From Streptomyces sp. TS71-3 (GTDB taxonomy: Bacteria > Actinomycetota > Actinomycetes > Streptomycetales > Streptomycetaceae): a DNA stretch of 64,000 nt. Each line of letters begins with the position of its first letter. Position 1 is the first letter of the stretch. Location of the stretch: contig NZ_BNEL01000001.1 of assembly GCF_018327685.1 (NCBI RefSeq), positions 2,542,001 through 2,606,000 of the forward strand, read 5' to 3'. A program made the position numbers and the translations under genes. The notes beneath the pieces were generated by a model. The model saw only the letters and a program-made list of their open reading frames with translations, had not been told where the DNA came from and did not search any database. This document shows positions 17,800-26,634 of this stretch, piece after piece.

Positions 17800-18612
17800 G
17801 TGGTGCGCAGCGGACGGCTGTACGCGCTGGTCGCGCTGAACGGGTTCAGACGCCACGCCACCTACCGGACGGCCACCGCCGCCGGGATCTTCACCAACAC
17901 CGTGTTCGGGGTGATCCTCGCCTACACCTACCTGGCCCTCTGGCACCAGAGGCCGCACCTCGGCGGTTACGACCAGGGGCAGGCGCTCACCTACGTCTGG
18001 CTGGGCCAGGGGCTGCTCATGGTGATGGCGACGATGGGCGGCGGCTTCGAGGACGAGCTGACCGAGCGGATCCGCACCGGCGACATCGCCATCGACCTCT
18101 ACCGGCCCGCCGACCTCCAGGTCTGGTGGTTCGCGGGCGACACGGGCCGCGCGGCGTTCCACCTGGTGGGGCGGGGGGTGCTGCCGATGGCCGTGGGCTC
18201 GCTGCTCTTCGACCTCGCGCTGCCCGCCGACCCGGTGCGCTGGCTGGCCTTCCTGCTGGCCGTCGCGCTCGGTACCGCCGTCAGCTTCGGAATCCGCTTC
18301 CTGGTCGCGCTCTCCGCGTTCTGGCTGCTGGACGGCGCCGGGGTGACGCAGATGGCGTGGCTCGCCGGGATGTTCTTCTCCGGGATGCTACTGCCGCTGA
18401 ACGTCTTCCCGGGCACCCTCGGCGAGGTGGCGCGGGCGCTGCCGTGGTCCGCGCTGATCCAGGTCCCCGCGGACGTCTTCCTCGGCGAGCGCACCGGCCG
18501 GGCCCTGCTCGGCGCGTACGCCTTCCAGGCCGGCTGGGCTCTCGTCCTGCTCGCCGCCGGCCGCCTGCTCCAGTCCACGGCGACCCGGCGGGTGGTGGTG
18601 CAGGGTGGCTGA
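17800..18612 (+). CDS. ABC-2 family exporter permease (first)
   Basis: A 270-residue membrane protein of the ABC-2 family transporter type (DUF990/PF06182-like, often labelled viologen exporter family permease) with about six transmembrane helices. It has TYVWLGQGLLMVMATMGG and the family's RTGDIAIDLYRP segment. GTG 17800 follows GGGGAGAGGA formed at the junction with the 8-bp repeat array. It overlaps the second permease gene by eight bases, so the pair is translationally coupled; the ATPase gene follows. Confidence 0.85.
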   Translation: MVRSGRLYALVALNGFRRHATYRTATAAGIFTNTVFGVILAYTYLALWHQRPHLGGYDQGQALTYVWLGQGLLMVMATMGGGFEDELTERIRTGDIAIDLYRPADLQVWWFAGDTGRAAFHLVGRGVLPMAVGSLLFDLALPADPVRWLAFLLAVALGTAVSFGIRFLVALSAFWLLDGAGVTQMAWLAGMFFSGMLLPLNVFPGTLGEVARALPWSALIQVPADVFLGERTGRALLGAYAFQAGWALVLLAAGRLLQSTATRRVVVQGG

Positions 18613-19498
18613 GGGCTCCGCGGCGGTGGGCGCCGCGCACCGCGCGCCCGCTGTCCCGCCGCACCTCGACCGGCCGGAACGGCGCCGGGACCTCCTCGCG
18701 CACGGCCTGCGCTGCTACGGGCTGATCGCCGCCATGTGGATCCGCTCCACGCTCGCGTACCGCGCCTCCTTCGCGATGACGTTGTTCGGCAGCTTCGTCG
18801 CCACCGCGTTCGACTTCGCCGCGATCCTGCTGATGTTCTCCCAGGTGGACTCCCTCGGCGGGTACGCGCTGCCCGAGGTCGCCCTGCTGTACGGCACCGC
18901 GGCCACCGCGTTCGGCCTGGCGGACCTGGTGATGGGCTCGACGGAGCGGCTGGGCCGGCGGGTGCGGGACGGCACGCTGGACGTCCTGCTGGTGCGCCCG
19001 GTGCCGGTGCTCGCGCAGGTCGCCGCGGACCGGTTCGCGCTGCGCCGCCTCGGCCGCGTCACCCAGGGGGCGCTGGTGCTCGGCTACGGTCTCGCCGCCG
19101 CCCCGATCGCCTGGACCCCGCAGAAGGTGCTGCTGCTGCCGGTGATGCTGGTCAGCGGGGCGGCCGTCTTCTCGGCGGTGTTCGTGGCCGGCGCCGCGTT
19201 CCAGTTCGTCGCGCAGGATGCCGCCGAGGTGCAGAACTCCCTCACGTACGGCGGCACCACGCTGCTCCAGTACCCGCCGACGGTGTTCGCCAAGGACCTG
19301 GTGCGCGGGGTGACCTTCATCGTGCCCCTGGCCTTCGTCAACTGGCTGCCCGCCCTCTACATCCTGGGCCGCCCCTACCCCGTCCACCTGCCGCAGTGGG
19401 TCGCCTGGGCGCCCCCGCCGGTCGCGCTGGCCTGCTGCGCGCTGGCGGGCGTGGCCTGGCGCGCGGCCCTCCGCTCGTACCGCAGCACCGGGAGCTGA
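18605..19498 (+). CDS. ABC-2 family exporter permease (second)
   Basis: A 297-residue paralogue of the preceding permease with an extra hydrophilic N-terminus of about 35 residues. It has the matching RVRDGTLDVLLVRPVPVLAQ motif and about six helices. The GTG start overlaps the previous stop. Two related permeases plus one ATPase give a heterodimeric exporter; the cargo is unknown. Confidence 0.85.
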   Translation: MAEGSAAVGAAHRAPAVPPHLDRPERRRDLLAHGLRCYGLIAAMWIRSTLAYRASFAMTLFGSFVATAFDFAAILLMFSQVDSLGGYALPEVALLYGTAATAFGLADLVMGSTERLGRRVRDGTLDVLLVRPVPVLAQVAADRFALRRLGRVTQGALVLGYGLAAAPIAWTPQKVLLLPVMLVSGAAVFSAVFVAGAAFQFVAQDAAEVQNSLTYGGTTLLQYPPTVFAKDLVRGVTFIVPLAFVNWLPALYILGRPYPVHLPQWVAWAPPPVALACCALAGVAWRAALRSYRSTGS

Positions 19499-19501
19499 AC
19501 C

Positions 19502-20578
19502 GTGTCCGACACAGTGCCAGACAGGGCCGGGCAGGCCCTGCGACGTGAACAGGCCGTGCTGGGCGAGGGGGCCAGGGACGCCGATCAGGCCGCGGCGGCC
19601 GAGGCGTTCATCTCCCTCGAAGCCGTCGAGAAGGTCTTCGACGTGCGCCGCAGGACGGGCCTGCTGCGCCACGAGAAGCGGCGGGTGCGGGCCGTCGACT
19701 CGCTCTCCTTCACGGTCGGCCGCGGCGAGATGGTCGGCTACATCGGGCCGAACGGCGCAGGCAAGTCCACCACCATCAAGATGCTGACCGGCATCCTCAC
19801 GCCCAGCGGCGGCCGGCTCCGGGTCGCCGGCATCGACCCGGCACGCGAGCGCACCCGGCTGGCCCGCCGGATCGGCGTGGTCTTCGGGCAGCGCACCACG
19901 CTCTGGTGGGACCTGCCGCTCATCGACTCCTACCGCCTGGTGCGCCGCATGTACCGCATCCCCGACGCGGCGTACCGCGCCAACCTGGACCGCTGCGTCG
20001 AACTGCTGGAGCTGGCCGACCTGCTGGACGTGCCCGTACGGCAGCTGTCGCTGGGCCAGCGGATGCGCGGCGACATCGCGGCGGCCCTGCTGCACGACCC
20101 CGACGTGCTCTACCTCGACGAGCCCACGATCGGCCTGGACGTCGTGTCGAAGGCCCGGGTACGGGAGTTCCTGCGCGGCCTGAACGACGAGCGCGGCACC
20201 ACCGTGCTGCTCACCACCCACGACCTCACGGACATCGAGCAGCTCTGCCGCCGGGTGATGGTCATCGACCACGGGCGCCTGATGTACGACGGGCCGCTCA
20301 CCGGGCTGCACGAGATCGGAGCGGGGGAGCGCACGCTCGTCGTGGACCTGGAACGGGAGATGCCGCCCATCGACACCGGCGGCGAGGCGCGCGTCGTACG
20401 GACCGAGGGGCCGCGCCAGTGGCTGGCCTTCCCCGCGGGCCGCCCGGCCGCCCCGCTGGTGGCGATGATCGCCGCCGCCCACCCGCTCGTCGACCTGTCC
20501 GTGCGGGAGCCGGACATCGAGGCCGTCATCGCAAAGATGTATGCCGGGCAGGCGACCGTGCACCCCCCGACCTCGTAG
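19502..20578 (+). CDS. ABC exporter ATP-binding protein
   Basis: A 358-residue ATPase subunit. Walker A is GPNGAGKST, the signature is LSLGQRMRGD, Walker B is DVLYLDEPT, and the H-loop is TTHDLTD. An N-terminal extension of about 30 residues precedes the ATPase fold, and the C-terminal part (after about 265) is an accessory domain common in the ABC-2/DUF990 group. It starts three bases after the second permease and completes the operon. The substrate cannot be told from sequence. Confidence 0.93.
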   Translation: MSDTVPDRAGQALRREQAVLGEGARDADQAAAAEAFISLEAVEKVFDVRRRTGLLRHEKRRVRAVDSLSFTVGRGEMVGYIGPNGAGKSTTIKMLTGILTPSGGRLRVAGIDPARERTRLARRIGVVFGQRTTLWWDLPLIDSYRLVRRMYRIPDAAYRANLDRCVELLELADLLDVPVRQLSLGQRMRGDIAAALLHDPDVLYLDEPTIGLDVVSKARVREFLRGLNDERGTTVLLTTHDLTDIEQLCRRVMVIDHGRLMYDGPLTGLHEIGAGERTLVVDLEREMPPIDTGGEARVVRTEGPRQWLAFPAGRPAAPLVAMIAAAHPLVDLSVREPDIEAVIAKMYAGQATVHPPTS

Positions 20579-20587
20579 GCTGCTGGT

Positions 20588-21430
20588 ATGACGGATGCTG
20601 TGCCGCCCGGGGGAGCGCCCGGGGACGACGAGCCCCGCACCCCGGCGGTGGGCCACGCGGGGCAGGTGGACCGCGCGGGTCAGGCGGGCCCGGTGGACCA
20701 CCACGACCTGCGCGCCTCGGACGCCGACCGCGAGCGGGTCGCCGAGCAGCTCAGGGAGGCCATGGCCGAGGGCCGGCTGGACATGGAGGAGTTCCAGGAG
20801 CGCCTGGAGGCCACCTACCGCGCCAGGACCTACGGCGAGCTGGCCCCCATCACCCGCGACCTGCCCGCCTCCGGCGCCCCCGTCGCACCCGTCTCCACGA
20901 CCAAGCGGCCGGCAGCGCCCGCCGGCGCCGAGTGGCCCGCCCGGATCGGGGCTGAGCCCACGTCGTCGGGGGCGTTCGCGTTCTGGGGCGGCTTCGTGCG
21001 CAGGGGCCGGTGGACCATCTCCAAGGTCTTCACGGCGTTCGCGATGTGGGGCGGCGGCGAGATCGACCTGCGGGACGCGTCGTTCGAGGACCGCGAGACG
21101 GTCATCCGGTGCTTCACGATCATGGGCGGCGTGCAGGTGACGGTGCCGCCCGACGTCAACGTGGACGTCTCCGGCATCGGCATCATGGGCGGCTTCGGCA
21201 ACCGCGGCGCCGACGAGGGCGATCCCGCGGCGCCCCGCGTGAAGATCACCGGCTTCGCGCTGCTGGGGGGCGTGGGCGTGGAGCGGAAGGTGAGCAGCGC
21301 CGAGAAGTTGCGGCGCAAGGAAGAGCGGCGGGCTCTGGAGATGGACCGGCGCCGGTACCACGACGAGCGGCGCCGTGACCGCCTGGACGCGCGGGAGGCG
21401 CGGCGCGAGTCGCGCCGGGGGCGCCGTTAG
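20588..21430 (+). CDS. DUF1707 / LiaF-like C-terminal domain protein
   Basis: A 280-residue protein. The DUF1707 motif (about 40-92) reads LRASDADRERVAEQLREAMA, LDMEEFQERLEATYRARTYGEL. A beta-repeat segment (about 140-240, MWGGGEIDLRDASFEDRETV, CFTIMGGVQVTVPPDV) resembles the C-terminal domain of cell-wall-stress regulators such as LiaF. The end is a highly basic coiled region with many RR pairs. It lies nine bases after the ABC ATPase gene, so it may be co-expressed with the exporter. Function unknown. Confidence 0.8.
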   Translation: MTDAVPPGGAPGDDEPRTPAVGHAGQVDRAGQAGPVDHHDLRASDADRERVAEQLREAMAEGRLDMEEFQERLEATYRARTYGELAPITRDLPASGAPVAPVSTTKRPAAPAGAEWPARIGAEPTSSGAFAFWGGFVRRGRWTISKVFTAFAMWGGGEIDLRDASFEDRETVIRCFTIMGGVQVTVPPDVNVDVSGIGIMGGFGNRGADEGDPAAPRVKITGFALLGGVGVERKVSSAEKLRRKEERRALEMDRRRYHDERRRDRLDAREARRESRRGRR

Positions 21431-21668
21431 GCGCCCGATAGGGGCGCGGGGTGGGGGTACCTCCCACGCCTTCAAGGCAGTGGGGGAGCGAGCAACCACC
21501 AACCGCCGATGGTCGGAGACGGCAGAACCAGCCCCCTCGGGGCGGTGACGACCTGATGGCTCGTCGTGGCTGGTCGCGCAGTTCCCCGCGCCCCTAAGAG
21601 ACGGGGCTTCGCCCCGAAAAGACAGGGGGTGCCCCCAAAAAGTGCCCGCGCCCCCGCCGGGGCGGGCC
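21431..21668. repeat. Repeat B and A between converging genes
   Basis: Repeat B in plus orientation at 21452-21488 and repeat A in plus orientation at 21571-21595, joined by the CGGTTGGTGGTTGCTCGC-like linker seen at other loci. It separates two converging genes, as expected for a terminator role. Confidence 0.7.
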
Positions 21669-23021
21669 TCAGAGAGACGCCGCCGCCGCGCTCTTCAGGT
21701 CGCTGAGGTTGAAGGACTCCGCCATCTTCCGGTAACCCGCGTCGCTCGGGTGCAGGTGGTCCCCCGAGTCGTACTCGGGGCGGAGCCTGCGCGGCGCGTA
21801 CGGGTCGCGCAGGGCCGCGTCGAAGTCGACGACGTGGTCGAACACCCGGCCCGCGCGGATCTGCTGATTGACCGTCTCCCGGATGCCCTCCAGCCGCCGC
21901 TGGTACCCCACATGCCCCCCGAACGGCATCAGCGTCGCCCCCACGACACGCAGCCCGCGCCCGTGCGCCTGCCGCACCAGCTCGCGCAGGCCGTCGACGA
22001 TGCGGCCGGCGTTCGCGTAGGGCTGGTCGTGCAGGATGTCGTTGACGCCCAGGGCGATCACGACCGCCTTCACGCCCGCCCGGCCGAGCGCGTCGCGCTG
22101 GAAGCGGGCGAGGCCGCTCAGGTTCACGGGCGGCCGCCCGGGGCCGTCGGTCAGGATCCGGTTGCCGCTGATGCCCTCGTTGGCGACGGAGAACCGGGGC
22201 GCGCCCGTCTCCGTGCGCAGCCGGTCGGCGAGGACGTCGGTCCAGCGGTGGTTCGCGCCGGTGGTGGAGGTGATGCCGTCGGTGAGCGAGTCGCCGACGA
22301 CGACCACGGTGCCGTCCGCGTCGCCGCTCAGCACGTCCAGCGCCGTCACGTAGCGCCAGAACGGCACCTGCTGGGTGTAGGACGAGCCGCTGGTGTCCTC
22401 GGTGCGGTCGCCCTCGGCGACGTACGAGATCTGGCGGGCGTGCGCGTGGTACGTCACCGGGCCCGACTCGGTCGGCGAGTACGTGCTCACCAGCAGGTCG
22501 GAGCCGGGCGTCACGTGCAGCCGCACCGGGTCGCTGAGCGTCTGCTCGCCCGCCGGGATCACCACCGAGGAGGCGCCGCCGAACGTCAGCCTGCGCAGCG
22601 TGCCGAACGCGGCCGCCGGGGTGCCGGGGGCGGCGGCCACCGCGAGCGAGGCATGCGTGATCGTGAGGGGCTGCTGCCCGTACAGGTTCGACAGGGTGAT
22701 CCTGGCGTGCGTGCCGCCCGCGGTGGTGTGCACGACGTTGCGCACCGAGCGGCCCGCGAGTCCGGTCAGCTCGGTGCCCGGCTCGGCGCCGCTGGGAGCC
22801 GTGGACCAGGCGGAGACCCAGGTGTCCACGGAGGCCGCCGCGGCACCGCCCCGCGAGGGGTGCGAGTCCGCCAGGGTGTCCCGGCCGCTGCCGTCGCTGC
22901 GGGACGTACCGACGTAGATGGCGGTCGAGACGACCACGATCACGGCGACGAGCGCTGCGAGCAGCGCACCGTATCTGGCGGGGGACAGCGGTCCCGGGCC
23001 CCCGTCGTGACGCTTGGTCAT
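21669..23021 (-). CDS. Secreted SGNH/GDSL hydrolase
   Basis: A 450-residue exported esterase-like enzyme. The N-terminus has one hydrophobic helix (GALLAALVAVIVVVSTAIYVG), serving as signal or anchor. Block I is VVVGDSLTDG, block III is ALGVNDIL, and block V SGDHLHPSDAGY carries the catalytic Asp and His. An accessory beta domain occupies about residues 50-190, as in Streptomyces lipases of the SGNH type. ATG 23021 with GAGGAG upstream was preferred over the longer frame. Substrate unknown; it acts outside the membrane. Confidence 0.88.
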   Translation of the reverse strand: MTKRHDGGPGPLSPARYGALLAALVAVIVVVSTAIYVGTSRSDGSGRDTLADSHPSRGGAAAASVDTWVSAWSTAPSGAEPGTELTGLAGRSVRNVVHTTAGGTHARITLSNLYGQQPLTITHASLAVAAAPGTPAAAFGTLRRLTFGGASSVVIPAGEQTLSDPVRLHVTPGSDLLVSTYSPTESGPVTYHAHARQISYVAEGDRTEDTSGSSYTQQVPFWRYVTALDVLSGDADGTVVVVGDSLTDGITSTTGANHRWTDVLADRLRTETGAPRFSVANEGISGNRILTDGPGRPPVNLSGLARFQRDALGRAGVKAVVIALGVNDILHDQPYANAGRIVDGLRELVRQAHGRGLRVVGATLMPFGGHVGYQRRLEGIRETVNQQIRAGRVFDHVVDFDAALRDPYAPRRLRPEYDSGDHLHPSDAGYRKMAESFNLSDLKSAAAASL

Positions 23022-23243
23022 GCGGTCTGCTTCTCCTCGGGCAAGGGGAGCCCGAGGCTCCGATGTCATGCGCCCCATGATGGGTCATGGGGCAGAAGGG
23101 CACGGGAGGCCCCCCGACCACGAAGACGGCGGGAACTCGCGGCGCGTTCCAGGAGTCCGTCAAAGAGTGGGCCACGCGACAATGGGACGAAGGCCCGTGG
23201 GAATCCGCGCCGGCCACGGCGCAGCTCACCGGACGGGGCGCAG

Positions 23244-24704
23244 ATGAATCGGCAGGACGGACAGCAGGACGGCGGGGATCCGGCGGACGGATCCGGCGCG
23301 GACGGATCCGGGGCGGATGGGCCTGGCGCGGACGGATCCGGCACGGACGGACCCGGCGCGGACGGGCGCGCGGCGGAGCGGCGCCCGCAGGACGGGCCTC
23401 CGGACGGCGCGCGCGGGGCATCCCTCCCCACCCCCGCGACCACGTTCGCCTACAGCACGGCGGACCGCGAACGGCGCCGCGGCGTGCGGCGGATGAAGGC
23501 GACGGCCACCGGGCTGCTGCTCTTCGTCGCCGTCGTCTACGTGCTGGCGAAGTGGGCGCAGAACAGCGGTGCCGGCGCCTGGGCCGGGTACCTCGCGGCG
23601 GCCTGCGAGGCCGGCATGGTCGGCGCGCTCGCCGACTGGTTCGCGGTCACCGCCCTCTTCCGCCACCCCCTCGGCCTGCCCATCCCGCACACCGCCATCA
23701 TCCCGACGAAGAAGGACCAGCTCGGCGTCTCGCTGGGGGAGTTCGTCGGGGAGAACTTCCTCTCCTCCGAGGTGGTCAGGAGCAGGCTGCGCGCGGTCGG
23801 CATCTCCGGTCGGCTGGGCGGGTGGCTGGCCCGGCCGGAGCACGCCGACCGGGTCACCGCCGAGCTGGCCACCGCGCTGCGCGGCGCCCTGACCGTGCTG
23901 CGGGACTCCGACGTGCAGGCCGTGGTCGGCGAGGCGATCACCCGGCGCGCCGAGGCGCAGGAGATCGCCCCCGGCATCGGCAAGCTGCTGGAGCGGATCG
24001 TGGCGGACCGCGGCCACACCCGCGTCGTCGACCTGGTCGTCACCCGCGCGCACGACTGGCTGGTGCTGCACGGCGACTCGGTGGTCGACGCGGTGCAGGG
24101 CGGCGCGCCCGGGTGGACGCCGCGGTTCGTGGACCGCCGGGTCGGCGAGCGGGTCTACCGCGAACTCCTCCGGTTCGTCACCGAGATGCGCGACATGCCC
24201 GAGCACCCGGCCCGCGGCGCCCTGGACCGCTTCCTGCGCGACTTCGCGTCCGACCTTCAGGCCGACACGGAGACCCGGGCTCGGGTGGAGCGGCTCAAGG
24301 GGGAGGTGCTGGCGCGCTCCGAGGTGCAGGACCTGATCGCCTCGGCGTGGGGCGCGGTACGCGGCATGATCGTCGCGGCGGCCGAGGACGAGCGCAGCGA
24401 GCTGCGGCTGCGGGTGCGCGCGTCGCTGCTGTCGCTGGGCAGCCGGATGACCGCGGACGCCCGGCTGCGCGGCAAGGTGGACGGCTGGGTGGAGGGCGCG
24501 GCGGTGTACGTGGTCTCCACCTACCAGAGAGAGATCACCGCTCTCATCACGGACACGGTGGCCGGCTGGGACCCCGACCAGACCACGCGCAAGATCGAGG
24601 CCCACATCGGCCGCGACCTCCAGTTCATCAGGATCAACGGCACGGTGGTCGGCTCGCTCGCGGGCCTGGCGATCTACACGGTGTCGCGGGCGGTGGGGGC
24701 GTAG
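23244..24704 (+). CDS. DUF445 membrane protein
   Basis: A 486-residue protein of the DUF445 (YjiN-like) family: MVGALADWFAVTALFRHPLGLPIPHTAIIP is its hallmark (quoted here as GALADWFAVTALFRHPLGLP). There are N-terminal and C-terminal hydrophobic helices and a long helical middle. The N-terminal 60 residues include a low-complexity tract made by six 15-bp DNA repeats (23286-23375) encoding D-G-S-G-A units. The start is uncertain, since ATG 23244 has a weak ribosome site and the frame is open upstream. Function unknown. Confidence 0.8.
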   Translation: MNRQDGQQDGGDPADGSGADGSGADGPGADGSGTDGPGADGRAAERRPQDGPPDGARGASLPTPATTFAYSTADRERRRGVRRMKATATGLLLFVAVVYVLAKWAQNSGAGAWAGYLAAACEAGMVGALADWFAVTALFRHPLGLPIPHTAIIPTKKDQLGVSLGEFVGENFLSSEVVRSRLRAVGISGRLGGWLARPEHADRVTAELATALRGALTVLRDSDVQAVVGEAITRRAEAQEIAPGIGKLLERIVADRGHTRVVDLVVTRAHDWLVLHGDSVVDAVQGGAPGWTPRFVDRRVGERVYRELLRFVTEMRDMPEHPARGALDRFLRDFASDLQADTETRARVERLKGEVLARSEVQDLIASAWGAVRGMIVAAAEDERSELRLRVRASLLSLGSRMTADARLRGKVDGWVEGAAVYVVSTYQREITALITDTVAGWDPDQTTRKIEAHIGRDLQFIRINGTVVGSLAGLAIYTVSRAVGA

Positions 24705-24916
24705 GCCACCGGGGGACGGGCGCCGTGCGGCGGCCACCGGGAGGCAGGCGGCACGGGCCGGGGCACGGCCCACCGAAACGGGCACACGGGCCACTGCGAC
24801 GGGCACACGGCCCACTCCAACGGGTACGTGAGAAACGGCGGCGAGCGGGCACACGCACCCACATTCACGTACGCGCACCCGCCCACCCGGCGGGTCACCG
24901 TTCGAAGGAGGGAACC
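24705..24916 (+). promoter_or_regulatory. Spacer with CGGGCACACGG direct repeats
   Basis: Imperfect direct repeats of CGGGCACACGGCCCACT, with a period of about 20 bp, lie at about 24755-24830. They precede the MFS gene, which has a strong ribosome site (AAGGAGGG, 24905-24912). No gene is seen. Confidence 0.5.
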
Positions 24917-26401
24917 GTGTCCGATTCAGCCTCCAGAGGAACCGGCGTGGTGACCACCGCCGTACCCGCCAGGCTGGACCGCCTGCCCTGGTCGCGCTGG
25001 CACTGGATGATCGTCATTGGCCTGGGCACCGTGTGGATCCTGGACGGCTTGGAAGTCACCGTCGTCGGGAACATCGCCGGCCGGCTCTCCGAACCCGGCA
25101 GCGGCCTGCACATCGACTCGGGCCAGATCACGGGCGTCGCGGCCGCGCTGTACGTCGCCGGGGCCTGCGTGGGCGCGCTGTTCTTCGGCCACCTGACCGA
25201 CCGGTTCGGCCGCAAGCGCCTCTTCATGGTGACGCTGGTGGTGTACCTGGCGGCCACCGCGCTGACCGGCGTCTCGTTCGAGTCCTGGTGGTTCTTCGTC
25301 TTCCGCTTCCTCACCGGCCTCGGCATCGGCGGCGAGTACGCGGCCATCAACTCGGCCATCGACGAGCTCATCCCGTCCGACTACCGCGGCCGGGTCGACC
25401 TGATCATCAACGGCACCTTCTGGCTGGGCGCCATCGGCGGGTCGCTGCTGTCCATCGTGATGCTGGACACCGACCTCTTCGCGAAGGACCTCGGCTGGCG
25501 GCTCACCTTCGGGCTGGGCGTCGTGCTCGGCCTGGTGGTGCTGCTGGTGCGGCGGAACGTACCCGAGAGCCCGCGATGGCTGATCATCCACGGCCGCGAG
25601 CAGGAGGCGGAACGGCTGGTGGACTCGGTGGAACGGCGGGTGGCCGCCGAGACCGGCCGGGAACTGCCGCCGGCAGCGAGTGAGATCACCATCCACCAGC
25701 GCACCACGATCGGCTTCCTGGAGATCGCCCGCACCCTGTTCTCGTCCTACCGCAAGCGCAGCGCGCTCGGCTTCGCGCTCTTCGTCGGCCAGGCGTTCCT
25801 CTACAACGCGATCACCTTCGGCTTCGGCGCCATCCTCACCACGTTCTTCGACGTGCCGAGCGGGGACACCGGCTACTACTTCGCGGTGATCGCCGCCGGC
25901 AACCTGCTCGGGCCGCTGCTGCTCGGCCCGCTCTTCGACACCGTGGGCCGCCGCATCATGATCTCCTCCACGTACCTGCTCTCCGGGGTGCTGCTGTTCG
26001 GCACGGCTGCGCTCTTCGACAGCGGCGTGCTGAGCGCGGCCACGCTCACGGCGTGCTGGTGCGTGGTGCTGTTCTTCGCGTCGGCCGGCGCGAGCAGCGC
26101 GTACCTCACCGTCTCGGAGATCTTCCCGATGGAGACCCGCGCCCTGGCCATCGCGTTCTTCTATGCCATCGGCACGGCGGCCGGCGGCATCACGGGCCCC
26201 CTGGTCTTCGCCGACCTCACCGGCAGCGGCAAGGTCGGCGACACGGTACTGGCGTTCCAGATCGGAGCGGCGCTGATGTGCGCGGCGGGCCTGGTGGCGG
26301 CGGCGTGCGCGGTGCGCGCGGAACGCCGCTCGCTGGAGTCCATCGCCACCCCGCTCACGGCGGCGGCGACCCCGTCGCGGGGTCGCGCCCCGGCGACTTA
26401 G
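24917..26401 (+). CDS. MFS transporter (sugar/aromatic-acid type)
   Basis: A 494-residue twelve-helix MFS protein. Conserved segments are GHLTDRFGRKRLFMVTLVVY (loop 2-3), FRFLTGLGIGGEYAAINSAI (helices 4-5), RRNVPESPRWLIIHGREQEAE at the central loop, and the late SEIFPMETRALAIAFFY. The central loop and PESPRWL motif fit the sugar porter and AAHS-related groups. GTG 24917 has AAGGAGGG four bases upstream. Substrate unknown; proton symport is likely. Confidence 0.87.
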   Translation: MSDSASRGTGVVTTAVPARLDRLPWSRWHWMIVIGLGTVWILDGLEVTVVGNIAGRLSEPGSGLHIDSGQITGVAAALYVAGACVGALFFGHLTDRFGRKRLFMVTLVVYLAATALTGVSFESWWFFVFRFLTGLGIGGEYAAINSAIDELIPSDYRGRVDLIINGTFWLGAIGGSLLSIVMLDTDLFAKDLGWRLTFGLGVVLGLVVLLVRRNVPESPRWLIIHGREQEAERLVDSVERRVAAETGRELPPAASEITIHQRTTIGFLEIARTLFSSYRKRSALGFALFVGQAFLYNAITFGFGAILTTFFDVPSGDTGYYFAVIAAGNLLGPLLLGPLFDTVGRRIMISSTYLLSGVLLFGTAALFDSGVLSAATLTACWCVVLFFASAGASSAYLTVSEIFPMETRALAIAFFYAIGTAAGGITGPLVFADLTGSGKVGDTVLAFQIGAALMCAAGLVAAACAVRAERRSLESIATPLTAAATPSRGRAPAT

Positions 26402-26634
26402 GGCTGCGGGGACGGCTCCGTCGGGCCACCGGTGAGTGGGTGGTTTTGCGCAGTTCCCCGCGCCCCTGGGTGGGCCGGGGCGTAGCCCCGCTTTTCAGGG
26501 CGGATTCCAGGGGCGCGGGGAACTGCGCGAGCAACCACGACGAAACCGTCGAGTCGGCACTGTCCTGAGGGGCCTGGTTCTGGCGCGTTCGGGCCGCTGC
26601 CCGTGGGGGCCACCAGTGGCCGGATTACTCCCAT
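26402..26634. repeat. Repeat A inverted pair
   Basis: Repeat A in plus orientation at 26446-26467 and in minus orientation at 26509-26533. These form a long inverted repeat that could fold into a large hairpin downstream of the MFS gene and upstream of the AraC-type gene. Confidence 0.65.

Noticed and set aside
14759..17839. A 1026-codon plus-strand frame across the PBP gene
   Set aside because: Composition is Arg/Gly/Val-rich without motifs, while the opposite strand gives a complete PBP with all catalytic motifs.
18281..21502. A 1073-codon minus-strand frame over the ABC operon
   Set aside because: Shadow of three overlapping, clearly identified plus-strand ABC genes.
24674..24898. Minus-strand frame MTRRVGGCAYVNVGACARS before the MFS gene
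   Set aside because: It lies wholly in the CGGGCACACGG repeats and has no ribosome site.
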